From the NCBI GenBank assembly GCA_963749415.1, contig CAVVMG010000001.1, positions 868,001 through 932,000 of the forward strand: a stretch of DNA of 64,000 bases, given 5' to 3'. This document shows, piece after piece, positions 9,315-17,488 of the stretch; position 1 is the stretch's first letter; each line of letters starts with the position of its first letter. The notes beneath the pieces were generated by a model that was given only the letters and a program-made list of their open reading frames with translations, was not told the DNA's origin and did no database searches. The position numbers were made by a program, and so were the translations under genes. This stretch comes from JALYNX01 sp963749415 (GTDB taxonomy: Bacteria > Actinomycetota > Acidimicrobiia > Spongiisociales > ZC4RG35).

Positions 9315-9351
9315 TTGACATGTGATATCAATACCATATCATCGTGATATG
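9315..9351 (+). promoter_or_regulatory. Leaderless promoter with palindromic operator
   Basis: A consensus -35 TTGACA (9315-9320) is followed after 16 bp by TATCAT (9337-9342). Six bases later comes the ATG at 9349, so the mRNA probably begins at the start codon. TGATATCA (9323-9330) is a palindrome, and CATATCA-TCG-TGATATG (9335-9351) is a perfect 7-bp inverted repeat across the -10 and start. A repressor bound here would block transcription; the downstream ribbon-helix-helix protein is a natural candidate. Confidence 0.65.
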
Positions 9352-10240
9352 ACAGAAAGGCAGACGGTGTCACAAGAGCGACAGATCACCGGTCTATCCG
9401 GTTGGCTCATGGTCGGTGTCTCCCTGATCCTCATGCTCGGGGGGACGGCGTTGTTCTTCTATGCGTTGTTCCAGGAGGACTGGTGGCTGGTCGCAGGATG
9501 GGCCATCGTCGCTTTGGTCGGCGGGTTGCTGATCATCGGGCTGTTCATCAACCAGCCCAACCAGTCGCACGTGGTGACCCTGTTCGGTGCTTACAAGGGG
9601 ACCGTCCGGGAGAATGGGTTCCGTTGGGTAAATCCCCTGACCCAGCGACTATCGGTCTCCTTGCGGATCCGCACCTTCGACTCCGACGTGCTCAAGGTCA
9701 ACGATGCGGTGGGAAATCCGGTGGAGATCGCCTCGGTCATCAACTGGCAGGTGGTGGACACGGCACGGGCTGCCTTCGACGTCGAGGACTACGAGCATTT
9801 CGTCAAGGTCCAGGCGGAGGCGGCGATCCGACACGTGGCCAGTGAGTACCCATACGACCACATCGAGGACGAGGGGCCCTCCCTCCGGGCCAATGCCGAC
9901 GACGTGACCTCCACGCTCCAGGCTGAGCTCCAGGTTCGACTCAATGAGGCCGGGGTCTCGGTCCTCGACTGCCGGCTGCGTCGCCTCGCCTACGCGCGCC
10001 GAAATCGCCGGTGAGATGTTGCGCCGTCAGCAGGCCGGGGCCGTGATCGCAGCCCGGAAGCTGATCGTGCGTGGTGCGGTCACCATGGTCCAGGATGCCC
10101 TCGAGCAACTGGCCGCGGAGCACATCGTCGAGCTCGACGAGGAGCGCAAGGCGGCGATGGTGTCCAATCTGATGGTGGTTCTCACCGGGGACCGCAGTGT
10201 CCAGCCCGTGGTCAACGCCGGCACCCTTTATCCCGGATGA
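9349..10240 (+). pseudogene. SPFH/band-7 membrane protein, frameshifted
   Basis: Stomatin/prohibitin-like protein, normally an oligomeric scaffold at the inner membrane. Two N-terminal membrane segments (about residues 15-37 and 41-65) precede an SPFH domain (SHVVTLFGAYKGTVRENGFRW onward). The reading frame breaks at about 9999-10000: one extra C in TACGCGCGCCGAAATC separates ...RRLAYA from the conserved EIAGEMLRRQQAGAVIAARK. Removing one base restores a family-like protein of about 296 residues to the TGA at 10240. ATG 9349 is preferred over GTG 9322 because the promoter places +1 there. Confidence 0.8.
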
Positions 10241-10419
10241 CGGAGCGCAAGAGCTTTCTCTTGCGCATCGACCCGAGGCTGCATCGGGTGCTGGAACGAT
10301 GGGCTGCTGAAGACCTGCGGAGTCTCAACAGCCAGATCGAGTTCCTGCTGATCCAGGCGGCGAAGAAGAGCGGGCGCTGGAACGACAAGGCCCCGTCGCG
10401 CCCGGATCGCCATTCATAG
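10237..10419 (+). CDS. Arc/HicB-like ribbon-helix-helix protein
   Basis: A 60-residue protein matching the Arc-type RHH pattern: strand KSFLLRIDPRLHRVLERWA, then helix LRSLNSQIEFLLIQAAKK. Such dimers bind short inverted repeats through the N-terminal strand. The ATG overlaps the SPFH stop (ATGA), so the two are translationally coupled. Its likely target is the palindrome upstream of the SPFH gene (inference). The 3' end overlaps the convergent gene by 6 bp. Confidence 0.75.
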   Translation: MTERKSFLLRIDPRLHRVLERWAAEDLRSLNSQIEFLLIQAAKKSGRWNDKAPSRPDRHS

Positions 10420-11649
10420 GCCGGCGAGAGCCTTCAGCACCCGGTCCACTTCCTCCATCGTGTTGTAGTGAACGAATCCGATCCGCACCAGGCCACCAGC
10501 ATTGGCCACCCCGAGCCGGTCCATGACATTCACCGCGTAGTAGTGCCCCGACCAGACGTAGATCCCGGACCGTCCCAGCTCCGCGGCCGCCTCCTCGGGG
10601 CGGTGCCCCGCGATGGAGAGGGCAAAGGTGGTGACCCGCTCCGGGCCGGCGTGGGTCACACCATGGACCTCGATGTTCGAGATCCCCGCCAACCCGGAGA
10701 GGAACCTCTCGGACAGAGCTGTCTCGTGCTGGCCGATCAATGAGTACGCCTGTTCCAGGCGCGTTCGTCGAGTTTCGGCCGAGCTCCCAGCCAGAGACGC
10801 CAGGTAGTCGACGGCGGCGGTGACCCCGGCCATCGACTCGAACGACTGGGTGCCGGTTTCTAGCTTGTCCGGAGGATCCGAGGGGGCCGGTCTGACCTTG
10901 TAGAAGTCGAGGTCGGCGAGCCGATCCAGCTTCCCGTAGAGGATCCCGGTGTGAGGCCCGAAGAACTTGTAGGCCGAGGCGACCAGGAAGTCGCAGTCGA
11001 TGGCTCCGACATCGAGGAGGCGATGAGGCCCGGCATGCACCGCGTCCAGGTAGACCAGAGCACCGGCCTCATGGGCCGCGGCGGCGATCGCAGCGACGTC
11101 GACCACGGTGCCGATGGCATTCGATGCGACGCAGACCGCCACCACCCGGACCTGGTGGTCGAGCAACCGGGCCACCGCCTCCGGGTCGAGGGTTCCGCTC
11201 GAGGTGTCGAACTCTGCCACCCGGACCTGGGCGCCGGCGTCCTGGGCGGCGCGGACCCAAGGTGTGTAGTTGGCGTCATGGTCGAGGCTGGTCACCACCA
11301 CCGCGTCACCGGAACCCCACGAGGAGGCCAGGGACCGGCTCACTGCGAAGGTGATGCTGGTCATGTTCTGTCCGAATGAGATCTCGCTGGGGTCGGCGTT
11401 GAACAGGTCGGCCATCGCCAGCCGGGCTGCGGAGGTGATGAGGTCGGCGTCGTGGGAGGCGCCGAACCCGCCACCCAGGTTGCTCACCCCTTTTCGGAGA
11501 GCTCCGCTCATTGCGTCGATCACGGTGTCGGGCACCTGGGTCCCGCCCGGTCCGTCGAGATAGGCGACCGGGCGGCCACCCTCGGTCCGGCTCAAGGCGG
11601 GGAAACGAGAGCGGACTGCGGCGGGATCGAGGTTGGGGAGTGGCGTCAT
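10414..11649 (-). CDS. Cysteine desulfurase-like PLP aminotransferase (class V)
   Basis: PLP enzyme of the class V aminotransferase fold, closest in pattern to the cysteine desulfurase-like group (TIGR01976 type). The N-terminus has YLDGPGGTQVP, and the PLP Lys lies in DFLVASAYKFFGPHTGILYG. ATG 11649 is chosen; longer frames upstream run through non-family sequence. The genuine activity (desulfurase, selenocysteine lyase or other) cannot be told from sequence alone. No suf/isc genes are adjacent. Confidence 0.85.
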   Translation of the reverse strand: MTPLPNLDPAAVRSRFPALSRTEGGRPVAYLDGPGGTQVPDTVIDAMSGALRKGVSNLGGGFGASHDADLITSAARLAMADLFNADPSEISFGQNMTSITFAVSRSLASSWGSGDAVVVTSLDHDANYTPWVRAAQDAGAQVRVAEFDTSSGTLDPEAVARLLDHQVRVVAVCVASNAIGTVVDVAAIAAAAHEAGALVYLDAVHAGPHRLLDVGAIDCDFLVASAYKFFGPHTGILYGKLDRLADLDFYKVRPAPSDPPDKLETGTQSFESMAGVTAAVDYLASLAGSSAETRRTRLEQAYSLIGQHETALSERFLSGLAGISNIEVHGVTHAGPERVTTFALSIAGHRPEEAAAELGRSGIYVWSGHYYAVNVMDRLGVANAGGLVRIGFVHYNTMEEVDRVLKALAGL

Positions 11650-11735
11650 CGGCAACCCTGTGTAGCAGCCGAGTTTGGAACCTTTTGGCTGGACCCGGTG
11701 TATTGAGGACCGATCACGCCGCTGGAGGTGCTCAG

Positions 11736-12374
11736 ATGAGAAGGCTGCTTGTGGCTGTTGCGGTGCTGCTGCTGCTCCCCGGCGCGGCATCGGCTGGCGG
11801 AGGTGGTCATATCTCCCAGTGCCCTGGATTCGCTGCCGGCACCACTGTCTCGATGCTGGACTCATGCTTCAACGGGACGGCCCATTTCGCTCCCACCGGG
11901 ACGGCGCTGATCATCAGGAACGACGGTGAGCTCCCCCACACCTTTACCGCGGTCGACGGCTCGTTCAGCACCGGCCAAGTCCTGCCCGGCGACACCTTTG
12001 AGCTCACGATCGACGCGCCCGGGGTATATGAGGTGTTCTGCTCATTGCACGGCACGGCAACTGGACAGGGAATGGCCGGTGTCCTCGTGGTGGGCGAGGC
12101 AGAACCGCTGCCTGCCGCGGCAGCCGTCAACATGGACTTGCTCAAGAAAGCGGTGGCGGAGGACGACCAGGTAGTGGTTGAGGCCCTCGACCGCCACACG
12201 AGGGCGATCGGAAACCTCAGCGCGAAGGCCACCTCAGATCGTATTTGGCTCCCGATGGTTTCGGGCCTGGCAATAGGTCTTGCCCTGGCCGGTCTATTGG
12301 TGTCGCTGCAATCACGACGGCGTCTGGATCGGCAGGCCATCACTGAAGGGCTGCAGCCGACGCTCGAATCATGA
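11736..12374 (+). CDS. Membrane-anchored cupredoxin
   Basis: Secreted blue-copper-type electron carrier. A signal peptide (residues 1-20, ending GAASA) precedes a plastocyanin/halocyanin-like domain. Likely type-1 copper ligands are His68 (ELPHTF), Cys102, His105 and Met113 (FCSLHGTATGQGMAG). A C-terminal membrane helix (about 181-200) and an arginine-rich end anchor it outside the cell. The start has a GGAGGTG site at 11724-11730. The redox partner is not in the window. Confidence 0.87.
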   Translation: MRRLLVAVAVLLLLPGAASAGGGGHISQCPGFAAGTTVSMLDSCFNGTAHFAPTGTALIIRNDGELPHTFTAVDGSFSTGQVLPGDTFELTIDAPGVYEVFCSLHGTATGQGMAGVLVVGEAEPLPAAAAVNMDLLKKAVAEDDQVVVEALDRHTRAIGNLSAKATSDRIWLPMVSGLAIGLALAGLLVSLQSRRRLDRQAITEGLQPTLES

Positions 12375-12416
12375 CGACAGGGCAATTCCCGCCGCCGGGC
12401 GAAGGTCAGTCGGGAG

Positions 12417-12491
12417 TGGGCCCACGTGGACTTGAACCACGGACCTCATCCTTATCAGGGATGCGCTCTAACCGGGCTGAGCTATGGGCCC
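12417..12491 (-). tRNA. tRNA-Ile(GAT)
   Basis: Full cloverleaf on the minus strand: acceptor GGGCCCA/TGGGCCC, D-arm AGCTC...GAGC, anticodon loop CTGATAA (GAT), T-arm CGTGG-TTCAAGT-CCACG, discriminator A. CCA is not encoded. Confidence 0.96.
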
Positions 12492-12546
12492 CGAGTGAAC
12501 GGCGATTCTACGAGGATCGACAAACTTGGGAAACGCGTCCACAGGC

Positions 12547-13686
12547 CTATCCGAGCGACGCGCCGAACAGCTCCGTCCCCCCGGGGATCCCGCGGAGGGT
12601 CACCGAGCCCATGGGAGCGAAGCCAAGGTCGGTGCCGGTGGCGAGATCTCGCACGGTTCGGGTCACCACGACCTCGTTCGCCCCGGCCACACCGAGGGCA
12701 CGAGCAGCCATGTGGACGGCGATGCCCCCGATGTCCTCCTCACGGAGCTCGATCTCACCGGTGTGGATCGCGGCCCTCATCTCGAGCCCGAGGCGACCGA
12801 CGGCATCACGCAATTCGAAGGCGCAGCGCAGAGCTCTGGTCGGGGCATCGAACGTGGCGAGGACACCGTCTCCCGTGCTCTTCACGAATTTGCCGGTCCA
12901 TCGACCAACCTCGGAGCGGGCCAACTCGTCATGACGGTCGATGAGCTGGCGCCAAGACCGATCGCCGAGCTCGACGGCCCGCCTGGTGGAGTCGACCAGG
13001 TCCGTGAACAACACGGTGGCCAGCACCCGATTCACATCCTGGGCGGCCTGGAGGGAGCGCACCTGTTCTTGGGTCCAGGCGAAGTCCACCTCGTATTGGC
13101 TCCTGGGCGCCTCGCGCTGAGGCTGGTAGGTGAGGAGGACGACTCCTGAACTGAAGGACCTCGTGCCTGTCAAGCCGAGGTGGTGGCTGTCGATCCCGTC
13201 GCGGAACAGGTGCTTTCCGCTGCCGAGGACTACCGGATAGATGAGCAGTCGGTATTCGTCGACGAGATCGTGCTCCACCAGCAGATCGACGAGGGAAGGG
13301 CTGCCGTAGACAACCAGCTCGCCGCCTGGTTGTTCCTTGATGCGTCTGATCTCGGCGACGATGTCGCCCGAGAGGAGGGTGGAGTTGCTCCACTCGGCGC
13401 TGGTCAGCGTTTTCGACACCACGTACTTCGGGATCTCGTTGACTCGGGTGGCGATGTCACTGGGAGGCGCCGTGGGCCAGAAGGCAGCCCAGATCTGGAA
13501 TGTCTTCCTCCCCAGGAGAAAGGCATCGGCGCTGAAGACCTGGGCGGTGTTGTATTCCTCGTCCTCCTCGTCCTGGATTCGCAAGGCCCAGGCGTTCTTG
13601 CCGTCACGGTGCTCGTCGAATCCGGGACCCTCGACGACGCCATCGAGCGTCATGAACGCAGTGACGATCAGTCTCACCAGATCCAT
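12547..13686 (-). CDS. Dihydrofolate reductase-like domain fused to class III nucleotidyl cyclase
   Basis: Residues 1-195 match the RibD C-terminal/DHFR-like family (VTAFMTLDGVVEGPGFDEH ... AFLLGRKTFQIWAAFWP ... VVYGSPSLVDLLVEHDLVDEY). Residues 225-379 form a class III adenylate/guanylate cyclase domain. Metal-binding Asp239 (LFTDLVDST) and Asp283 (STGDGVL) are present, and the transition-state Arg is kept in AVHMAAR, but the usual Asn of NxxxR is His335. This is a reductase-like sensor joined to a possible second-messenger output. It is divergent from the TetR operon. Confidence 0.85.
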   Translation of the reverse strand: MDLVRLIVTAFMTLDGVVEGPGFDEHRDGKNAWALRIQDEEDEEYNTAQVFSADAFLLGRKTFQIWAAFWPTAPPSDIATRVNEIPKYVVSKTLTSAEWSNSTLLSGDIVAEIRRIKEQPGGELVVYGSPSLVDLLVEHDLVDEYRLLIYPVVLGSGKHLFRDGIDSHHLGLTGTRSFSSGVVLLTYQPQREAPRSQYEVDFAWTQEQVRSLQAAQDVNRVLATVLFTDLVDSTRRAVELGDRSWRQLIDRHDELARSEVGRWTGKFVKSTGDGVLATFDAPTRALRCAFELRDAVGRLGLEMRAAIHTGEIELREEDIGGIAVHMAARALGVAGANEVVVTRTVRDLATGTDLGFAPMGSVTLRGIPGGTELFGASLG

Positions 13687-13723
13687 TGTGCCCGGTGACC
13701 CCGAGTGCCGTGGAGTCTGGGGG

Positions 13724-13769
13724 TTGACAAGGCTTGGTGAAGTGAGCTATAAATCGGTCGATCGACCGA
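13724..13769 (+). promoter_or_regulatory. TetR promoter with 16-bp palindromic operator
   Basis: TTGACA (13724-13729), an 18-bp spacer and TATAAA (13748-13753) form a near-consensus promoter. The perfect palindrome TCGGTCGATCGACCGA (13754-13769) follows immediately at the expected transcription start. This is the geometry of TetR autorepression. Confidence 0.75.
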
Positions 13770-13803
13770 CACTCGTCCCATACCATCAGCCACGGAGAGA
13801 TAC

Positions 13804-14394
13804 GTGACCGTTGAGCCGAAGACCCGAGCCACCATCCTGGATGCCGCCAAGGCCGCCTTGCTCGATGTTGGCTATGCCGGGCTCTCCACCCGCAAGATCG
13901 CCGAGGCCGCCGGGGTACCCCTCAGCCAGATCCACTACCACTTCGGATCGAAGCAGGGCCTGGTGCTCGAGGTGCTGGAGGAGGAGAACCGCAAGCTCCT
14001 GAAACGACAAGAGGGGATGTTCTCCAGTGACATGCCGCTTTGGAAGCAGTGGGAGCAGGCCTGCGACTTCCTCGACGACGACTTGGCCTCCGGCTATGTC
14101 CGGGTGCTCCAGGAGATGATTGCCGCCGGATGGTCCAACCCCGAGATCGCAGCAGCGGTCAAGGACATGCTCCGCAAGTGGTTCAACCTGCTCGCCACGG
14201 TTGCCGAGCGGGCGGCGCACCGGATCGGTGGCCTGGGCCCGTTCACGACGGGGGAAGCCGCGGTGGTGGCCGGGGCCCCCTTCCTCGGTGTGGAGACCAT
14301 GATCCTGCTCGGCTTCACCGACGAGGAGATCCCGGCTCGCTCGGCATTACGCAAGTTTGGCGAGGTGCTGCGCGCCATGGAGCAGGAGAGATGA
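13804..14394 (+). CDS. TetR-family transcriptional regulator
   Basis: 196-residue repressor. The N-terminal helix-turn-helix is canonical (ILDAAKAALLDVGYAGLSTRKIAEAAGVPLSQIHYHFGSK with residues about 10-50 as the DNA-binding domain); the C-terminal ligand domain is divergent. GTG 13804 has GGAGA upstream. The stop overlaps the next ATG (ATGA). It probably binds the palindrome in its own promoter and perhaps the related site at 17424. The ligand is unknown; the hydrolase genes suggest a small ester, lactone or glycoside. Confidence 0.92.
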   Translation: MTVEPKTRATILDAAKAALLDVGYAGLSTRKIAEAAGVPLSQIHYHFGSKQGLVLEVLEEENRKLLKRQEGMFSSDMPLWKQWEQACDFLDDDLASGYVRVLQEMIAAGWSNPEIAAAVKDMLRKWFNLLATVAERAAHRIGGLGPFTTGEAAVVAGAPFLGVETMILLGFTDEEIPARSALRKFGEVLRAMEQER

Positions 14395-15260
14395 GGGCGG
14401 TTGCCCCGGACCGAGCGGATCACATCGTGCGTGATGGCATCCGCATCGGTTATGAGACCTTCGGAGAAGGGGACCCGGCGATCCTTCTCCTCCCCACCTG
14501 GACCCTCGTCCACTCCCGATTCTGGAAGATGCAGGTTCCCTACCTCTCCCGTCACTACCGGGTCATCACCTACGACGGGCCGGGCAATGGTCGCTCGGAT
14601 CGGTCCACCGACCCCAATCGGTACGCCGCTGACTCCTACGCCGCTGACGCTCGCGCGGTCCTCGACGCATCTGGCGTGGACCAGGCTGTGGTGGTTGGGC
14701 TCTCCAGAGGCGCCCAGTACGGGCTCCGTCTTGGCGCCTTGTACCCGGAGCGGGTGCTCGGTCTGGTCATGATCGGGCCGGCATTGCCACTTGGCCCTCC
14801 GGCGCCGGGGAGAGAGAGGATCGAAGGGCAATTCTGGGAGCCGTATCCCGAGAGCCCTCGGGGATGGGACAGGTACAACATCGCCTACTGGCACGACCAC
14901 TTTCAGGACTTCCTCGAGTTCTTCTTCGGTCAGGGCTTCGCCGAGCCCCACTCCACCAAGCCCATCGAGGACGCGATCGGGTGGGCGCTGGAGACGGGAC
15001 CGGAGATACTCGAGGCCGACGCCAGACGCCCGTTGCTCGGTCTCACGTGGGAGCAGGCGATCGCCGCCGTCGACTGCCCCATGCTGGTCATCCACGGCAC
15101 CGACGACAGGATCCAGCCGCATCACATTGGGGAGGAGGCAGCCCAGCTCGGCAATGGCACACTGGTGTCGCTGGAGGGTGCCGGTCACTTTCCCAACGCC
15201 AGGGACCCGGTCCAGGTGAACCTGCTGCTTCGTCAGTTCGTCGAGGGGTTGAAGCGATGA
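14391..15260 (+). CDS. Alpha/beta hydrolase
   Basis: 289-residue alpha/beta-fold hydrolase with a complete apparent triad: nucleophile Ser105 in GLSRG, acid Asp238/239 in HGTDDR and His266 in GAGHFP. The oxyanion region is LLLPTWTLVHSRFWK. No signal peptide, so it is cytosolic. The ATG overlaps the tetR stop and its own stop overlaps the next ATG. It is a tandem paralogue of the N-terminal half of the next protein. Substrate unknown. Confidence 0.88.
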   Translation: MRAVAPDRADHIVRDGIRIGYETFGEGDPAILLLPTWTLVHSRFWKMQVPYLSRHYRVITYDGPGNGRSDRSTDPNRYAADSYAADARAVLDASGVDQAVVVGLSRGAQYGLRLGALYPERVLGLVMIGPALPLGPPAPGRERIEGQFWEPYPESPRGWDRYNIAYWHDHFQDFLEFFFGQGFAEPHSTKPIEDAIGWALETGPEILEADARRPLLGLTWEQAIAAVDCPMLVIHGTDDRIQPHHIGEEAAQLGNGTLVSLEGAGHFPNARDPVQVNLLLRQFVEGLKR

Positions 15261-17377
15261 GGGCGGTCAGCCCGCTGCTCGACGGATCCGTCGACCGGGA
15301 CGGCCTGGGCATCCACTACGAGGTGTACGGAACAGGGGAGACCACGCTCTTCCTGGTCCCGCCGGCGCCGATAACCCACTCCCGGATCTGGAAAGGGCTG
15401 ATTCCTCACCTGTCCCGTCACTACCGGGTGGTCACCATCGACGGGAGGGGGAACGGCAAGTCGGCGCGGCCCACCGATCCCGCGGACCATTGCACCGAGG
15501 CCAACCTGAGGGACATGGTGGCCGTCCTCGACGCCGTCGGCGTTGCCACCGCGATCGTCGTCGCCCACTGTCATGCCAACTGGTGGGCGCTCAACCTGGC
15601 TTCGGCCCATCCCGAGCGGGTCGCAGGGCTGGTCGCCATCGAGCCCGGCGTTCCCTATCTGGGCAGGCCACAGCCGCATTGGGTGGAAACCGCTCCTCAC
15701 TGGGATGAGATCCTCGAGGATCCCACCGGTTGGGAGCTGAACAATCGCCACGTGTACACCACCCGGCACCGCGATTGGATCGAGTTCTTCTTCGGCCAGC
15801 AGCTGGTGGAGGCCCACTCCACCAAGCAGTACGAGGACGCTGTCGGTTGGGCGCTGGAATCGACCGGGGAGGTGCTGGCTGCGGCGGAGGAGGGGTTCGA
15901 CGTCGGGCTCCCCGACCGGGAGGCGGTCGAGGAGATGTGTCGGTTGCTGGCGGTTCCCACCCTCACCGTCCACGGCGATCGTGACCTGTGTCAGCACGTG
16001 GACCGGGGCCGGGCATTCGCCGACCTCACCGATGGCGACCTCCTGGTGATCGAGGGCGCCGGTCATCTCACGCCGGCACGGGAGCCGGTCGCGGTCAACC
16101 GCGCCATTCGCAAGTTCGTAGACACGATCGAGGAGGTGCCCATGCCGAGTCACACCTGGACCCGGAGCATGAATCGCAGGAAGAAGGCGCTCTACCTGTC
16201 GTCGCCGATCGGGCTCGGCCACGCCCGGCGCGACCTGGCCATCGCTCAGGAATTGAAGAAGATCGAGCCTGACCTGCAGGTCGACTGGCTTGCCCAGCAC
16301 CCGGTCACCGAGGTCCTCGACAACGCCGGGGAAACGATCCACCCGGCAAGCGAATGGCTCGCCTCCGAGTCGGGTCATGTCGCCTCCGAGGCTTCGGGTC
16401 ACGAGCTGCATTGCTTCCAGGCGCTGCGACGGATGGACGAGATCCTGCTCGCCAACTTCATGGTGTTCCAGGAGGTGGTCGAGGAGGGGAACTACGACCT
16501 GATCCTCGGAGACGAGGCCTGGGACGTCGACTACTACTGGCATGAGAATCCGGAGCTGAAGCGGGGATCGAATGTGTGGATGACCGACTTCGTCGGTTAT
16601 CTCCCGATGCCCGATGGGGGCGATCACGAGGCGTACCTGACCGCCGACTACAACGCCGAGATGATCGAGCACATAGCCCGCTATCCCCGAATCAGGGACC
16701 GGGCCATCTTCGTCGGCAACCCCGACGACATCTACCCGGCCGTCTTCGGGCCCGACCTCCCCAAGATCAGGGACTGGACCGAGGAGCATTTCGACTTCTC
16801 CGGTTACATCACCGGGTTCACGCCACCAACACCCGAGGAGGCGGAGCAATGGCGGGCGGAGTTGGGTTACGCCCCCGACGAGAAGGTGTGCATCGTCACG
16901 GTCGGTGGCTCGGGGGTGGGGCGTGATCTGCTGGAGAAGGTGATCGCGGCCTACCCGATGGCCAAGGAGATGGTCCCCGAACTGAGAATGGTGGCGGTGG
17001 CCGGGCCCCGAATCGACCCTGCGAGTCTCCCCTCGGCTCCCGGGCTCGAGGTACACGGATACGTGGACCGGCTGTACCGGCATCTCGCGGTCTGTGACGT
17101 GGCGGTGGTCCAGGGCGGATTGACGACCACGATGGAGCTGACCGCGGCGCGCAGGCCCTTTCTCTACTTTCCTCTGCACAATCACTTCGAGCAGAACTTC
17201 CACGTCCGCCACCGTCTCGATCAGCACGGGGCCGGCCGGCACATGGAGTACGCCGCGACCGATCCCGAGCAGATCGCGGAAGGGATCAGCGACGAGCTCG
17301 AGCGTGAGGTGCGTTATCGGCCGGTGGAGCCCGACGGCGCCCGGCGCGCCGCCCGCATGATCGCCGAGCTGATCTAA
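15257..17377 (+). CDS. Alpha/beta hydrolase-glycosyltransferase fusion
   Basis: 706 residues in one open frame. Residues 1-292 are an alpha/beta hydrolase paralogous to the upstream gene, but the nucleophile elbow reads VAHCHA, with Cys105 exactly where the paralogue has Ser105; Asp (HGDRD) and His270 (GAGH) are kept. Residues 296-706 are a GT-B glycosyltransferase of GT1/GT28 type (SSPIGLGHARRDLAIA near the start, QGGLTTTMELTAARRP ... FEQNFH near the end). An in-frame ATG at 16142 has its own GAGGAGGT site, so the transferase may also be made alone. Role unknown; modification or turnover of a glycosylated small molecule is a guess. Confidence 0.82.
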   Translation: MRAVSPLLDGSVDRDGLGIHYEVYGTGETTLFLVPPAPITHSRIWKGLIPHLSRHYRVVTIDGRGNGKSARPTDPADHCTEANLRDMVAVLDAVGVATAIVVAHCHANWWALNLASAHPERVAGLVAIEPGVPYLGRPQPHWVETAPHWDEILEDPTGWELNNRHVYTTRHRDWIEFFFGQQLVEAHSTKQYEDAVGWALESTGEVLAAAEEGFDVGLPDREAVEEMCRLLAVPTLTVHGDRDLCQHVDRGRAFADLTDGDLLVIEGAGHLTPAREPVAVNRAIRKFVDTIEEVPMPSHTWTRSMNRRKKALYLSSPIGLGHARRDLAIAQELKKIEPDLQVDWLAQHPVTEVLDNAGETIHPASEWLASESGHVASEASGHELHCFQALRRMDEILLANFMVFQEVVEEGNYDLILGDEAWDVDYYWHENPELKRGSNVWMTDFVGYLPMPDGGDHEAYLTADYNAEMIEHIARYPRIRDRAIFVGNPDDIYPAVFGPDLPKIRDWTEEHFDFSGYITGFTPPTPEEAEQWRAELGYAPDEKVCIVTVGGSGVGRDLLEKVIAAYPMAKEMVPELRMVAVAGPRIDPASLPSAPGLEVHGYVDRLYRHLAVCDVAVVQGGLTTTMELTAARRPFLYFPLHNHFEQNFHVRHRLDQHGAGRHMEYAATDPEQIAEGISDELEREVRYRPVEPDGARRAARMIAELI

Positions 17378-17423
17378 GGACCCAAACGAAGGAGGTACCA
17401 CGGATACCACAGTGCGCCGACCA

Positions 17424-17442
17424 TCGGTCGAACGATCGACCT
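17424..17442 (+). promoter_or_regulatory. Second TetR-type operator
   Basis: GGTCGA-ACGA-TCGACC (17426-17441) is an inverted repeat inside TCGGTCGAACGATCGACCT. Its half-sites match the palindrome upstream of tetR (GGTCGATCGACC) but with 4 extra central bases. It lies about 50 bp upstream of the osmC-like start. Shared regulation is likely but the spacing difference is a caveat. Confidence 0.5.
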
Positions 17443-17488
17443 AGAACCGAGTCAGCTGGACAATTCCAGCAAAGCAAAGGAGAAAACA

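Noticed and set aside
15233..17410. 725-codon minus-strand frame opposite the hydrolase-glycosyltransferase gene
   Set aside because: Low-complexity His/Asp/Val-rich translation with no motif; the plus strand has clear enzyme signatures.
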